Positions 51,510 through 61,165 of a stretch of DNA of 64,000 nucleotides are shown in pieces; positions within the stretch are counted from its first letter, which is position 1, and each line of letters opens with the position of its first letter. Both the position numbers and the translations under genes were made by a program. Where the stretch lies: contig JAXLRE010000009.1 in the NCBI GenBank assembly GCA_046331265.1, positions 1 to 64,000 on the forward strand, written 5' to 3'. The DNA comes from JAGPDB01 sp046331265 (GTDB lineage: Bacteria; Actinomycetota; Acidimicrobiia; IMCC26256; JAGPDB01). The notes below the pieces were generated by a model. That model did no database searches, had not been told where the DNA came from, and saw only the letters and a program-made list of their open reading frames with translations.

Positions 51510-53228
51510 ATGAAACTAACCGGAGCCCAGGCACTCGTCAAAAGTCTTGAAATGCAAGACGTTGATGTTGTCTTCGGTCTGCCAGGTGGTGCAATTCTTC
51601 CCGTCTACGATCCAATTTTAGATTCGCCTATTCGACACATTCTTGTTCGTCACGAGCAGGGTGCTGGACACATGGCAGAAGGCTATGCTCACGCGACTGG
51701 TAAACCCGGAGTAGCAATAGTTACTTCAGGTCCAGGCGCTACAAACATTGTTACACCTTTGGCTGATGCAATGATGGATTCAATTCCAATGGTTGTAATC
51801 ACAGGTCAAGTACCTTTGGCTGTGATTGGTACAGATGCATTTCAAGAATGTGACACTGTTGGAATAACTATGGGTGTAACAAAACACAACTGGTTAATTA
51901 CTGACGCTAACGATATTCCTAGAATTATTAAAGAAGCATTTCATGTTGCGACAACTGGTCGACCTGGTCCTGTTTTAGTTGACTTACCAAAAGATATAGC
52001 GAATGCGGAGATGGAATGGTACTGGCCAGAAAAGATTGACATGCCAGGATATAAACCAACAACTGTTGGTCATCCAAAACAGATAAAACAAGCTGCACAA
52101 TTAATTTCTGAATCGAAAAAACCAGTTTTATATGTTGGTGGTGGAATCTTAAAAGCTAGAGCTGCCGAGGCATTAAAAGATTTAGCTGAGTTAATCAACG
52201 CTCCGGTTGTAACAACATTGATGGCTCGAGGCGCATTTCCTGATGACCATAAACAATGTTTAGGTATGCCTGGTATGCACGGTAATTACACTGCCATTAC
52301 TGCAATGCAGCAAAGTGATCTATTAATTACTTTGGGTGCACGTTTTGATGATCGTGTTACTGGAAAGCTAGATGGTTTTGCTCCAGATGCAAAAGTCATT
52401 CATGTTGATGTCGATCCTGCTGAGCTCGGTAAAGTTAGAAATCCAGATGTTCCAATTGTTGGTGATGCAAAACAAGTTATCGAAAAAATCTTTGAAGCAA
52501 CTAAAAAGATTTACGATAAAGGAAACAAACCAGACTTGTCTGCTTGGTGGAAAGAAGTAGATGGGTGGAGAGAAAAGTTTCCTCTCGCATACGATAAAGC
52601 TGACACTTCATCTTTGAAACCACAATATTGTTTGGAACAAATAAGGGATCTTTCTCCTGACGACACAATTTTGGTTTCTGGTGTTGGTCAGCATCAAATG
52701 TTTGCAAGTCAATATTGGAAATTCAATTATCCATACACTTGGGTTAACTCTGGCGGACTTGGCACAATGGGATTTTGTGTTCCTGCAGCAGTCGGCGCAA
52801 AAGTAGCAATGCCAGATCGTACCGTTTGGGGTATTGATGGTGATGGTTGTTTTCAAATGACTGCACAAGAACTTGTAACGGCAGCAATTGAAAAAATTCC
52901 AGTCAAAATTGCAATCCTGGACAATTCCTATTTGGGAATGGTTAGACAATGGCAAGAACTTTTCTACGAGGAACGATATAGCGAAGTTTACCTGTCTGAC
53001 ACTATTCCTGATTTTGTTATGTGGGCTGAGGCAATGGGATGTGCAGCATTTAGGGTAGATAAAGTTGAAGATGTTATCCCAACAATTGAGAAAGCAAATT
53101 CAATTAACGATCGTCCTGTAGTTGTTGATTTCAGAATCGATCCTACTGAAAAAGTTTATCCAATGGTTCCTGTTGGACGTACTAACTCACAAGTTGAACT
53201 TGGTCCAATGTTTGAAGGAGATAAGTAA
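51510..53228 (+). CDS. ilvB: Acetolactate synthase, large subunit
   Basis: First common step of branched-chain amino-acid synthesis: thiamine-diphosphate-dependent condensation of pyruvate. The conserved glutamate is in VRHEQGAGHMAEGYA, the ThDP motif GDGCFQMTAQELVTA with DNSYLGMVRQWQ is present, and length 572 aa is usual. It has a strong AAAGGAG site and sits behind a leader-peptide attenuator. Its stop overlaps the start of ilvN by one base (TAATG). Confidence 0.97.
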   Translation: MKLTGAQALVKSLEMQDVDVVFGLPGGAILPVYDPILDSPIRHILVRHEQGAGHMAEGYAHATGKPGVAIVTSGPGATNIVTPLADAMMDSIPMVVITGQVPLAVIGTDAFQECDTVGITMGVTKHNWLITDANDIPRIIKEAFHVATTGRPGPVLVDLPKDIANAEMEWYWPEKIDMPGYKPTTVGHPKQIKQAAQLISESKKPVLYVGGGILKARAAEALKDLAELINAPVVTTLMARGAFPDDHKQCLGMPGMHGNYTAITAMQQSDLLITLGARFDDRVTGKLDGFAPDAKVIHVDVDPAELGKVRNPDVPIVGDAKQVIEKIFEATKKIYDKGNKPDLSAWWKEVDGWREKFPLAYDKADTSSLKPQYCLEQIRDLSPDDTILVSGVGQHQMFASQYWKFNYPYTWVNSGGLGTMGFCVPAAVGAKVAMPDRTVWGIDGDGCFQMTAQELVTAAIEKIPVKIAILDNSYLGMVRQWQELFYEERYSEVYLSDTIPDFVMWAEAMGCAAFRVDKVEDVIPTIEKANSINDRPVVVDFRIDPTEKVYPMVPVGRTNSQVELGPMFEGDK

Positions 53229-53770
53229 TGGGTTATTCAAATTACAAAAAGACAGGTCATCATATTTACTCTGTTTTAGTTGAAAACCGTTTCGGTGTTT
53301 TAACCAGAATCGCATCTCTTTTTGCTAGACGTGGTTTCAACATTTATTCATTGGCCGTTTCACCAACTGAAGATGACAGATTTTCAAGAATGACAATTGT
53401 TGTAGATGCGCAAGGTACCCCATTAGAACAAGTTGTTAAACAACTCCACAAACTAATTCCAGTTATTAAGATTGCTGAAATTGGATCAGGCGACGGCGTT
53501 GAACGTGAATTAATGCTTGCAACAATTAATTGCGATGCAGATAACAGGGGAATGGTGACTGAACTAGCATCAATTTTTGAAGCAAGTGTCGTCGATGTTG
53601 GATACGACTCGATGACAGTAATGATGGCAGGTACTCCAGACCAAGTCGATGCTTTTAGTGATCTTTTAAAACCTCATGGCGTTGTAGAAATTCAACGTAC
53701 TGGTCGAATTGCTTTACCTAAATTGAATCGTGAAGCACCAACAAAATTAAAGGCAGTTAAAACTGCCTAA
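53228..53770 (+). CDS. ilvN: Acetolactate synthase, regulatory small subunit
   Basis: 180-aa valine-binding regulatory subunit. It has an N-terminal ACT domain (HIYSVLVENRFGVLTRIASLFARRGFNI) and a C-terminal domain with MMAGTPDQVDAF. It is translationally coupled to ilvB. Four bases after its stop a 56-aa zinc-ribbon gene begins. Confidence 0.95.
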   Translation: MGYSNYKKTGHHIYSVLVENRFGVLTRIASLFARRGFNIYSLAVSPTEDDRFSRMTIVVDAQGTPLEQVVKQLHKLIPVIKIAEIGSGDGVERELMLATINCDADNRGMVTELASIFEASVVDVGYDSMTVMMAGTPDQVDAFSDLLKPHGVVEIQRTGRIALPKLNREAPTKLKAVKTA

Positions 53771-53773
53771 ATA

Positions 53774-53944
53774 ATGGAAGAAGAATATATAGAGCCTCCT
53801 AAGCAAATCACATGTGTGGACTGTGGTGGAGAAGCTTTTTTGTTGGATCGACTTGATGAGAATGAGAAAGTACTAAAAGGCAGTGTCCTTTCGTATAGAT
53901 GTAAAGATTGTCTAGACCGTTGGGACATTGAAATAGGAGAATAA
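53774..53944 (+). CDS. 56-aa zinc-ribbon microprotein
   Basis: Short frame M-E-E-E-Y-I-E-P-P-K then CVDCGG and, 26 residues later, CKDCLD; the two CxxC pairs are the hallmark of a zinc ribbon. It lies between ilvN and the DUF3558-like gene, whose ATG follows its stop at once. The length keeps it below usual gene-calling limits. Nucleic-acid binding or a metal-buffering role is conceivable; nothing links it directly to valine synthesis. Confidence 0.65.
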   Translation: MEEEYIEPPKQITCVDCGGEAFLLDRLDENEKVLKGSVLSYRCKDCLDRWDIEIGE

Positions 53945-54544
53945 ATGAATAAAAGTGTAAAAAACTACTTAATTTTTTCACTGCTGTTATTTGTTGTGAC
54001 TGCATCGTTAGTAGCAATATTTTCTGGTGACAATAAAGATCATAAAGCTAAAGGCGAGAGTCACGAAGAAGCGGTTTCTAAAACAACTTCAACAACGACA
54101 ACAATTCCTTCTGATCAAGAAACGGATCAAAGTCGTCTTATCCCAAATCCTTGTGATTCTTTAAGTAAAAAGACAATTGATAAAAGAATTAGCGATCCAG
54201 TTGTTAATGGCCCATTAGTGCAAACTGCAATTGTGCCACTGAAGGCATGTAATTGGCAAGAAAATAACGAACTGTATCCAAAACTTGGCGTTTCTATTAT
54301 TTCAACGAATACTTATTATGATTCTCTCGAACAGTTCAAAGTTAAAGATGTGGAACTAGGCGATAAATCTTTTATTGTTAACGATTTTGTCACTGGTGTT
54401 GGTGGTGCAAAATGCGGAAAGACAATTATTGTTAAAAGCGGGCAGTTCGCTTATACAGTTGCTCTTTGTAAAGAAAATAATAAGGCGCCGACAGAAAAAG
54501 AACTTATTCAACTAGCAAAAGAAGTAAAAAAGTCACTAGGTTAA
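53945..54544 (+). CDS. DUF3558-like secreted protein with Thr-rich linker
   Basis: 199 aa: one N-terminal hydrophobic segment (YLIFSLLLFVVTASLVAIF) without a lipobox Cys, then a low-complexity TTSTTTTIPSDQ linker typical of Acidimicrobiia surface proteins. The folded part has NPCDSLSKKTI and a LKACNWQEN Cys, resembling the two-Cys pattern of DUF3558. Role unknown. It is in the ilv operon between the zinc-ribbon gene and ilvC (gap 26 bases). Confidence 0.6.
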   Translation: MNKSVKNYLIFSLLLFVVTASLVAIFSGDNKDHKAKGESHEEAVSKTTSTTTTIPSDQETDQSRLIPNPCDSLSKKTIDKRISDPVVNGPLVQTAIVPLKACNWQENNELYPKLGVSIISTNTYYDSLEQFKVKDVELGDKSFIVNDFVTGVGGAKCGKTIIVKSGQFAYTVALCKENNKAPTEKELIQLAKEVKKSLG

Positions 54545-54570
54545 TTTGTACAAATAGGAAAGGAACAACA

Positions 54571-55596
54571 ATGGCCACCGTTTATTACGATAAAGATGCA
54601 GATCTTTCATTATTGGAAGGAAAGAAGGTTGCAATTCTCGGCTATGGAAGCCAAGGCCATGCACATGCTCTTAACTTGAAAGAATCAGGTGTAAATGTTT
54701 GTGTTGGATTGCGTGAAGGGTCATCTTCGGCAGCAAAAGCAAAAGATGCTTCTTTAGAAGTTCTACCAATAGCCGAAGCTGTAAAACAAAGTGACGTAAT
54801 TATGATTCTTCTTCCTGACACAGAGCAGGCAAAAGTTTATGAAGAGTCAATTGCGCCAAATTTAGAAGCAGGCAACTCAATAGCATTCGCTCATGGTTTC
54901 AATATTCAATATGAACAAATTAAACCACCTGCAGACATTGATGTTTGGATGATCGCACCTAAAGGTCCAGGACATTTAGTTCGTAGAACATATGAAGCTG
55001 GTCAAGCTGTACCTGCATTGGTAGCTGTATATCAAGACGCAACTGGTAAAGCGCATGATATTGCACTTGCATATGCAAAAGGTATTGGTTCAACTCGTGC
55101 TGGCGTGCTAGAAACAACTTTCAAAGAAGAAACTGAGACAGACTTATTTGGTGAACAAGCTGTTCTATGTGGTGGTGTAGAAGAACTTATCAAAGCTGGG
55201 TTTGAGACACTAGTAGGTGCAGGATATCAACCGGAATCTGCATATTTTGAAACTCTTCACGAAGTTAAGTTAATTGTTGACTTAATTTATGAAGGTGGAA
55301 TTGAAGCAATGAACTATTCTGTTTCCACTACCGCAGAATATGGTGGTTACACTCGAGGGCCTCGCGTTATTACTGATGCTACAAAAGCTGAAATGCGCAA
55401 GATCTTAGATGAAATCCAAACTGGCGAATTCGCTAGAGAATGGATTGAAGAAAATAAATCTGGTCTAGAGAACTATAAGAAATTACAAAAACAAAGCAAC
55501 GATCACCAAGTAGAAAAAGTCGGTAAAACTTTAAGAGCACTCATGCCATTCATAGGGCAAGGCAACAAAAAAGTTCAAGACGTTTCTGGCGGATAA
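54571..55596 (+). CDS. ilvC: Ketol-acid reductoisomerase
   Basis: Class I enzyme (341 aa) that isomerises and reduces acetolactate or acetohydroxybutyrate with NADPH. The Rossmann motif is GYGSQGHAHALNLKESG, the C-terminal knotted domain contains DLFGEQAVLCGG with the metal Glu/Asp residues and EYGGYTRGPRV. AAAGGAAC precedes the ATG. A GC-rich hairpin follows the stop. Confidence 0.97.
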   Translation: MATVYYDKDADLSLLEGKKVAILGYGSQGHAHALNLKESGVNVCVGLREGSSSAAKAKDASLEVLPIAEAVKQSDVIMILLPDTEQAKVYEESIAPNLEAGNSIAFAHGFNIQYEQIKPPADIDVWMIAPKGPGHLVRRTYEAGQAVPALVAVYQDATGKAHDIALAYAKGIGSTRAGVLETTFKEETETDLFGEQAVLCGGVEELIKAGFETLVGAGYQPESAYFETLHEVKLIVDLIYEGGIEAMNYSVSTTAEYGGYTRGPRVITDATKAEMRKILDEIQTGEFAREWIEENKSGLENYKKLQKQSNDHQVEKVGKTLRALMPFIGQGNKKVQDVSGG

Positions 55597-55607
55597 ATGT
55601 TTTAGAA

Positions 55608-55639
55608 GACCTGGTCTTTTATGGCCAGGTCATTCTTTT
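55608..55639 (+). terminator. Terminator after ilvC
   Basis: GACCTGG (55608-55614) pairs with CCAGGTC (55625-55631), followed by ATTCTTTT. It ends the ilvB-ilvN-ilvC transcript and overlaps the stop end of the convergent gene at 55638 by two bases. Confidence 0.75.
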
Positions 55640-58460
55640 AACTGGCGCTACGACGAGAATCTAAATCAATAATGTCTGGCGTGCCATCAACATTTGGATC
55701 AGTAGATTCATCATCTTGTGTGCCTGTCTTAGGTTTAACATAAATAGCACTAGCTATATTGAACTTATTTTCTTCTAAATGAAATTGCTCTGCTGGCTTA
55801 GGTCTAGAAAATAAGTATCCTTGGCCGTGCATGCAACCAATATTCTTTAATGATTCACGAGATGCTTTTGTTTCGATGCCTTCAGCTACAACAGTTAATT
55901 TCATTGATTTCGCTAAACCAATTAACGCATGAACAATAGCGGTGTCGTTATCATCTTTATCTAAACCAGAAATGAAGCTTTTATCTATTTTGAATCCATC
56001 TATAGGGAATCGCTTTAAGTATGCAAGCGACGAGTAGCCTGTTCCAAAATCATCGACACGTAATTTATATCCCATTGAATGGATTTCATTTAGAATTGTT
56101 ATCGCATGGCGAGTATCACCAAGCAATACACTTTCGGTTATTTCTAGAATTAAAGAATTTTCTGCAGGAGCGATTTCGGTTTGAATCTTATCTAGCATGT
56201 CCAATAAATTTTCATCACTTAACTGTCTGACGGCAAGGTTGACGCTCATGGTTAAGGGAGTTCCGTCGCTTTGACAATAATAGTTTTGCCATTTTTTAAG
56301 TTGCTTAAATGCTTCGAACATTACGAACTTTCCTATATCGAGGATAAGTCCAGTGTCTTCTGCCATTGGTATGAACTCATCTGGAGAAATTAAGCCTTTC
56401 TTTGGATGATGCCATCTAACTAGAGCTTCGAATCCAGATATTTCTCCAGTATCTAAACGAATAATAGGTTGGTAAAAAACTTTCATCTCATTATTAGCAA
56501 CACCATGATGTAGCTCGTTGACGGTTTGGAGTTCGCGCATAACACGTTTGTGAACTTGATGATCAGCTGTTTCAATCCTGTTTCTACCTAATTCCTTTGC
56601 ACGGTACATAGCCGAATCAGCGTCACGTAAAAGAGATTGTGGATCGTGATTTTGGCCGTCAGAAAGCAGAACTCCGATCGAACATGAAATATATGCTTCT
56701 CCGTCTTGGAGTGAAAATGGTTTGATTACTTCAGAGAGGATTTCATTGGCTATTAAATGTGTAGCTGATTCGCTCGTTGGTGGAGCGATAAGTACAACAA
56801 ATTCGTCGCCTCCAAATCTTGCGACCGTACCTCGTTCTCCAACAACACGCTTTAATCTGTGTGCAATAGTCTGAATCACTTGATCTCCGACTGCATGTCC
56901 TAGTGAGTCGTTAATAACTTTGAATCTATCGAGGTCTATAAAAAGTATTCCTAAGGTTTCGTGTTGCGCAGAAGCTAAACGTAAAGCTTCATCTATACGT
57001 TCAATAAAATAAGTTCGGTTAGCTAAACCTGTAAGTGGGTCATGTATTGCTAGATATTGAAGACGTTGTTCGGAAGTTTTTCTTTCGGAAATATCTTCAA
57101 TCTGATAAACAAGATAACTATTTCCACCAGATTGTGGAAGTTCGGATACTGAAACTGATCCCCAAGATACTGAGCCTTCACGCTCTATAAAGCGAACCTC
57201 ATATTCGACTCTTGCAACTTTGTTGTAAACACCATGACTCATGCGCAAATGAGTTTCTCTATCATCTGGATGTATTAACCAAATAAGCTCAGTTCCAACT
57301 AAATCGGCAGGGAATTGTGAAAGCATTGTGCCGAATGCAATATTTGCTTTTACAATAATCCCATTTTCATCTACCAACATTAGCCCTGTTGGCCCATTTT
57401 CGAATGCAATTCTGAAACGTGCTTCACTTTCAGATATGGCATCCAAAGATTTATTTTGGTCTTTTGTTAGCCGTTGATTCTCAAAATGACTTATTATTTG
57501 CCCTACCAAAGTTACAAAGAACAATGCTACGAAAGAGAGAGCAACGATTGGTGAAATAGTTTGTGTGTAAATCAATTTTGCGATGGTGAAGATGATCACT
57601 CCGAAGACAATCACAAACACACCTAAGCGAAGCTGTCTGTCGCTTACTTCATTTGCAAGTTTTGTAGGTCGTCCATTTGATCTTGTTGCAGAATAGCAAT
57701 AAAGAGCAGCTGCAATAAATAAACATAACCTTGCATAAGGCCTTGTCGATAAGCTTCCTCTGAACTGATCTGTAACCCACATCATGTCAGCGCTAGCTTG
57801 AAGAACCATTCCAATTCCTATTGGCAATATCATTTTGTCTAGTCGTCTATAGAGCATCATAGACAATGCAAGTGATGCAAAAATTACATCGAGAATGAAA
57901 AACGCAAACTGAAGTTTCGTGTTTTCATTTAGCAATCCTTTTTCACTGCTAACAAGTTCAACTATAAATGTTAAACAAACGAATACAACAGCACATGAAG
58001 TTGCTAATGCGTCTAATGCAATTCTGAGTTTTTCCATTTGTCGCAAACCATGCATTCCAACCATGAATACTCCAATGATTGCTAATGGTATTGCTATTAA
58101 GAAAAATATATCTGCAAGTGAAACTGGTAATTCAGGTGTTCTGTAAATTACTATGCATGCTCCATATATGAATTGGCCTATTGTCCAAAAGACACATGCG
58201 ATAGAAAGAAACCTCCAACCAATTATTTTTTCTTTTCTTGCTAATCGTATCGATCCAAAAATTGCTATGAAAGCAAAAAGACCTTTGGTCCATTCAATTA
58301 GAGCAGAGAAGTAGACATTAAAATCGCTATCTACATTTTTCTTATGGATAAACATCCATAATCCATAAACTCCGATTAATGGACCGAGTACAAAAGGATT
58401 TGTTGCAAAGCGTCCTGCTTTAAAAAGGATTTTTCCCCTAAGGGTTTCTCCGCTATCCAT
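55638..58460 (-). CDS. Multi-helix PAS-GGDEF-EAL c-di-GMP enzyme
   Basis: Third c-di-GMP protein of the window, about 940 aa. About nine membrane helices in residues 25-330 form a sensor of unknown ligand, then a PAS domain (about 345-465), GGDEF (RFGGDEFVVL) and EAL (ISGFEALVRWHHP, DDFGTGYSSLAYLKRFP, VVAEGIETK). Both catalytic sites look intact. I took the ATG at 58460 as start because GATAAT ends six bases before it; a TTG at 58487 would add nine residues. It follows the amidase gene on the same strand. Confidence 0.9.
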   Translation of the reverse strand: MDSGETLRGKILFKAGRFATNPFVLGPLIGVYGLWMFIHKKNVDSDFNVYFSALIEWTKGLFAFIAIFGSIRLARKEKIIGWRFLSIACVFWTIGQFIYGACIVIYRTPELPVSLADIFFLIAIPLAIIGVFMVGMHGLRQMEKLRIALDALATSCAVVFVCLTFIVELVSSEKGLLNENTKLQFAFFILDVIFASLALSMMLYRRLDKMILPIGIGMVLQASADMMWVTDQFRGSLSTRPYARLCLFIAAALYCYSATRSNGRPTKLANEVSDRQLRLGVFVIVFGVIIFTIAKLIYTQTISPIVALSFVALFFVTLVGQIISHFENQRLTKDQNKSLDAISESEARFRIAFENGPTGLMLVDENGIIVKANIAFGTMLSQFPADLVGTELIWLIHPDDRETHLRMSHGVYNKVARVEYEVRFIEREGSVSWGSVSVSELPQSGGNSYLVYQIEDISERKTSEQRLQYLAIHDPLTGLANRTYFIERIDEALRLASAQHETLGILFIDLDRFKVINDSLGHAVGDQVIQTIAHRLKRVVGERGTVARFGGDEFVVLIAPPTSESATHLIANEILSEVIKPFSLQDGEAYISCSIGVLLSDGQNHDPQSLLRDADSAMYRAKELGRNRIETADHQVHKRVMRELQTVNELHHGVANNEMKVFYQPIIRLDTGEISGFEALVRWHHPKKGLISPDEFIPMAEDTGLILDIGKFVMFEAFKQLKKWQNYYCQSDGTPLTMSVNLAVRQLSDENLLDMLDKIQTEIAPAENSLILEITESVLLGDTRHAITILNEIHSMGYKLRVDDFGTGYSSLAYLKRFPIDGFKIDKSFISGLDKDDNDTAIVHALIGLAKSMKLTVVAEGIETKASRESLKNIGCMHGQGYLFSRPKPAEQFHLEENKFNIASAIYVKPKTGTQDDESTDPNVDGTPDIIDLDSRRSAS

Positions 58461-58528
58461 ATCAGGATTATCGGCTATTTTCGTCAAAAAAAACAGTGAT
58501 TTTACCCTAAAACATCACAAAGTAGTTA

Positions 58529-59920
58529 CTAACTAGTAATATTTGTTGTATTGGTAACAATAATGTCCGAATTGTCCGATTCAATTAGTTTTGCTAGATG
58601 CAACAATTCATAATCGTGATTACGTTTAGCGATTATTTGAACTCCATAAGGCTGCTTAGAATCCTTAGATTTAAATGGAATAGTTATAGATGGTAATCCT
58701 GCAACATTGGCAGGGAAGCAAAGCCCAGAGTAAATGAATGGAGCATTCTCTGGATCACTTTCAACTCTTCCGTGAATTGGTGCAAAATCGCCAATAGTTG
58801 GAGTAACTAAAAAATCGTAATTTTCAAACCACTCATTAAATTTTTGAGTAAAAGGATTTATTGATTCACAAGCATTTAAATATTGGTCTTTATTTATTTT
58901 GTTACCTAAGTGATAGAAATATTGAGTTTCATTTTCACATTCATCTATCGTCAAAGATGTTGACCGTTGTTTCATGACCAAGAAATCGTTGTAAACGTTA
59001 TATGCAATAATATCTAAAAAGTCATTAATAAAACTCAAGTCATCAAAACACGTCGGTGAAGAATTGCTTACAATCGAACCTTTTGATCCAAGGTAATTAA
59101 TAAAGCTAATGGTTCCTTCTCTTATATCAGGGATAACTCTATATAGATTTGCGAAGCCATCTAAACGAAAACCAAATTTAACAGAACTTAAACTATTAAA
59201 TATTGTGTTTGCTTTTTTAATTTCACTTAAAACATTGAACGTAGAAGTTAGGTTATCAACATTATTTGAAATTAAACCTTTACAAACTAAGCCGCCCCAA
59301 AACTCTTTGAATAGAGGTCCAAGATCAATGCCATCTCGACTAGGTTTAAAACCAAATACGCCACAACAAGCAGAAGGTATTCGTATACTTCCACCGCCAT
59401 CAGATCCAGTAGCGACTAAAGCATAACCTGCGGCAACGCTAGCTGCAGCGCCACCAGAGGAACCACCAGAATTTCGTGTTAGGTCCAAAGGGTTATTGCA
59501 GGGACCATGTGCTTTGGATTTTGTAGTTACTGTTAACGCGAGCTCTGGATTATTTGTTTTTCCAATTATTATTGCGCCAGCATTTTGAAGCTTGGAAACG
59601 CTAGTCGAAGTAAAGCTATCACAGAACTTCTCACTTTTTAGTTTTTTGTTTCCCCACGAATTTTCTGTATTAATAATTGCTGAATCTATTTCCTTTACGA
59701 AAATGGGAACACCTAGTAGAGGTAAATCAATTTGATTTCTTTTGAGATTATTAACTCTCTCAAGTTCACCTTCGATAAAGGAATCATTTTGCCAAACTAC
59801 AGCATTAATTTGTTCGTTTGTATTTTGTATCTTGCTTAAACATTCTGAAATGGTATCTTCAATTTTTAATGATCCATCTTTATGAAGAGATGCTATTAAA
59901 TCGATACTGTCATATTTCAT
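58529..59920 (-). CDS. Amidase-signature family hydrolase
   Basis: 463-aa Ser-cisSer-Lys amidase: Lys in PIFVKEIDSA, the serine pair in NSGGSSGGAAASVAAG and GSDGGGSIRIPSAC. It is related to but clearly different from the GatA in this window, so its substrate is a small amide of unknown type. Its start overlaps menE's stop by 11 bp on the minus strand, so it is co-transcribed with menE, although no menaquinone step calls for an amidase. Confidence 0.85.
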   Translation of the reverse strand: MKYDSIDLIASLHKDGSLKIEDTISECLSKIQNTNEQINAVVWQNDSFIEGELERVNNLKRNQIDLPLLGVPIFVKEIDSAIINTENSWGNKKLKSEKFCDSFTSTSVSKLQNAGAIIIGKTNNPELALTVTTKSKAHGPCNNPLDLTRNSGGSSGGAAASVAAGYALVATGSDGGGSIRIPSACCGVFGFKPSRDGIDLGPLFKEFWGGLVCKGLISNNVDNLTSTFNVLSEIKKANTIFNSLSSVKFGFRLDGFANLYRVIPDIREGTISFINYLGSKGSIVSNSSPTCFDDLSFINDFLDIIAYNVYNDFLVMKQRSTSLTIDECENETQYFYHLGNKINKDQYLNACESINPFTQKFNEWFENYDFLVTPTIGDFAPIHGRVESDPENAPFIYSGLCFPANVAGLPSITIPFKSKDSKQPYGVQIIAKRNHDYELLHLAKLIESDNSDIIVTNTTNITS

Positions 59921-61115
59921 ATTGGTCTACCAACTCCGCACTTTCAGAGGCTTTATTTCTGCTTATCTTTAAGACTCCATCGAAGTATTCATCATCAACC
60001 GAATACAATCTAATTGGCAAATGTGTTGCAGGGACAAGGTCGCGTAATGTGTCTCGTATGTTTTTAATATTCAAATTGACCGCTTGTGATTTTTTGATTC
60101 CAATTGATAAGCACGAACCGAGCTTATCGTGAGGATTAGGAAATAAAACAAAGTCTAAGTTGTTTAACTTGCTTTTAAATATTCTTTCTAAGTCAATTAG
60201 ATCAATTTTAATTCCACCAGAAATAATGACATCATCTAATCGTCCAAGGATATTTAGTCTTCCATCAATAATCTCTGCTCTATCTTTAGTTATAAAGTAG
60301 CCGTCATTTGTAAAAGAGTCATTGGTTAATGAATATTCATGTCTGTATCCTGACATTAGAGATTTTGATTTTATCTGCAAAATCGAATCGATAATTCTTG
60401 GAGTCGTTCCTTGTAGAAAATCTCCGTTTATGCAAATACCTCCGAAGGTTTCTGTCATTCCATATGTCCAATAGACATTTAGTTGTCTCTTCGCACACTG
60501 TTCTAATAGCTGATCGTCGATATGGGAGCCACCTATTAATATTGCTTTTAGGCTTTCTAGGCTGCATTCATATTTCATTAGTTCTTTTAGCTGAGAGGGC
60601 ATAAGAGAAATTGCGCTAAAAGTACCAAGACTTATTTCATTACAAAGAAATTCGGCATCGAACTTTTCTTGATGTAAAAATTGTGAACCAGAAATAAAAC
60701 ATCTAGCTAATATTGAAAGCCCTGCAATGTAGTGCAATGGCAAAACGCACATCCATGAGTCATTTTTATCTAGTCGACAGTATTCATATATAGAATTTAC
60801 GCTGTTTTCCATTGCACTAAAAGTTAATTCGACTGGTTTAGGCTGTGAAATAGTTCCGGAAGTAAAAACAACTGCTGCTAGATCCTCATTTTCAACAATT
60901 GCTAGATCTCTTACATATGAAGTGTTTTCTCGCAAGTTTATAACCTCATTTGGATCTAACTTAACTATTAGCTCATCTACAACATTTTTAGGGAAAGATA
61001 GTGGGATTAAACTTATAGCATCATGGTTTTCCCATGATTTTTTAATATTTTCTATGAGCTTATCTGTACATTCATAGGTTGAATCGTAGAGAAAAGTTCT
61101 AAGATATTTAGACAT
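59910..61115 (-). CDS. menE: o-Succinylbenzoate-CoA ligase
   Basis: Acyl-CoA-synthetase family enzyme activating o-succinylbenzoate in menaquinone synthesis. Motifs: VFTSGTISQPKPVELTFS (P-loop-like), YWTYGMTETFGG, GRLDDVIISGGIKIDL. At 401 aa it is short for the family, as MenE enzymes often are. TAAGTT ends six bases before the ATG, hence probably leaderless. It is divergent from menB, 50 bases away, which supports the pathway call. Confidence 0.85.
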   Translation of the reverse strand: MSKYLRTFLYDSTYECTDKLIENIKKSWENHDAISLIPLSFPKNVVDELIVKLDPNEVINLRENTSYVRDLAIVENEDLAAVVFTSGTISQPKPVELTFSAMENSVNSIYEYCRLDKNDSWMCVLPLHYIAGLSILARCFISGSQFLHQEKFDAEFLCNEISLGTFSAISLMPSQLKELMKYECSLESLKAILIGGSHIDDQLLEQCAKRQLNVYWTYGMTETFGGICINGDFLQGTTPRIIDSILQIKSKSLMSGYRHEYSLTNDSFTNDGYFITKDRAEIIDGRLNILGRLDDVIISGGIKIDLIDLERIFKSKLNNLDFVLFPNPHDKLGSCLSIGIKKSQAVNLNIKNIRDTLRDLVPATHLPIRLYSVDDEYFDGVLKISRNKASESAELVDQYEI

Positions 61116-61165
61116 AGTTATAACTTAGAACAAAATGATTAAAAGCTATAAAGCAGGACGGAAAT

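Noticed and set aside
58482..58487. TTG start at 58487 for the nine-helix GGDEF-EAL protein
   Set aside because: An ATG at 58460 has GATAAT six bases upstream, as at other leaderless starts; the TTG adds nine unremarkable residues. Not fully excluded.
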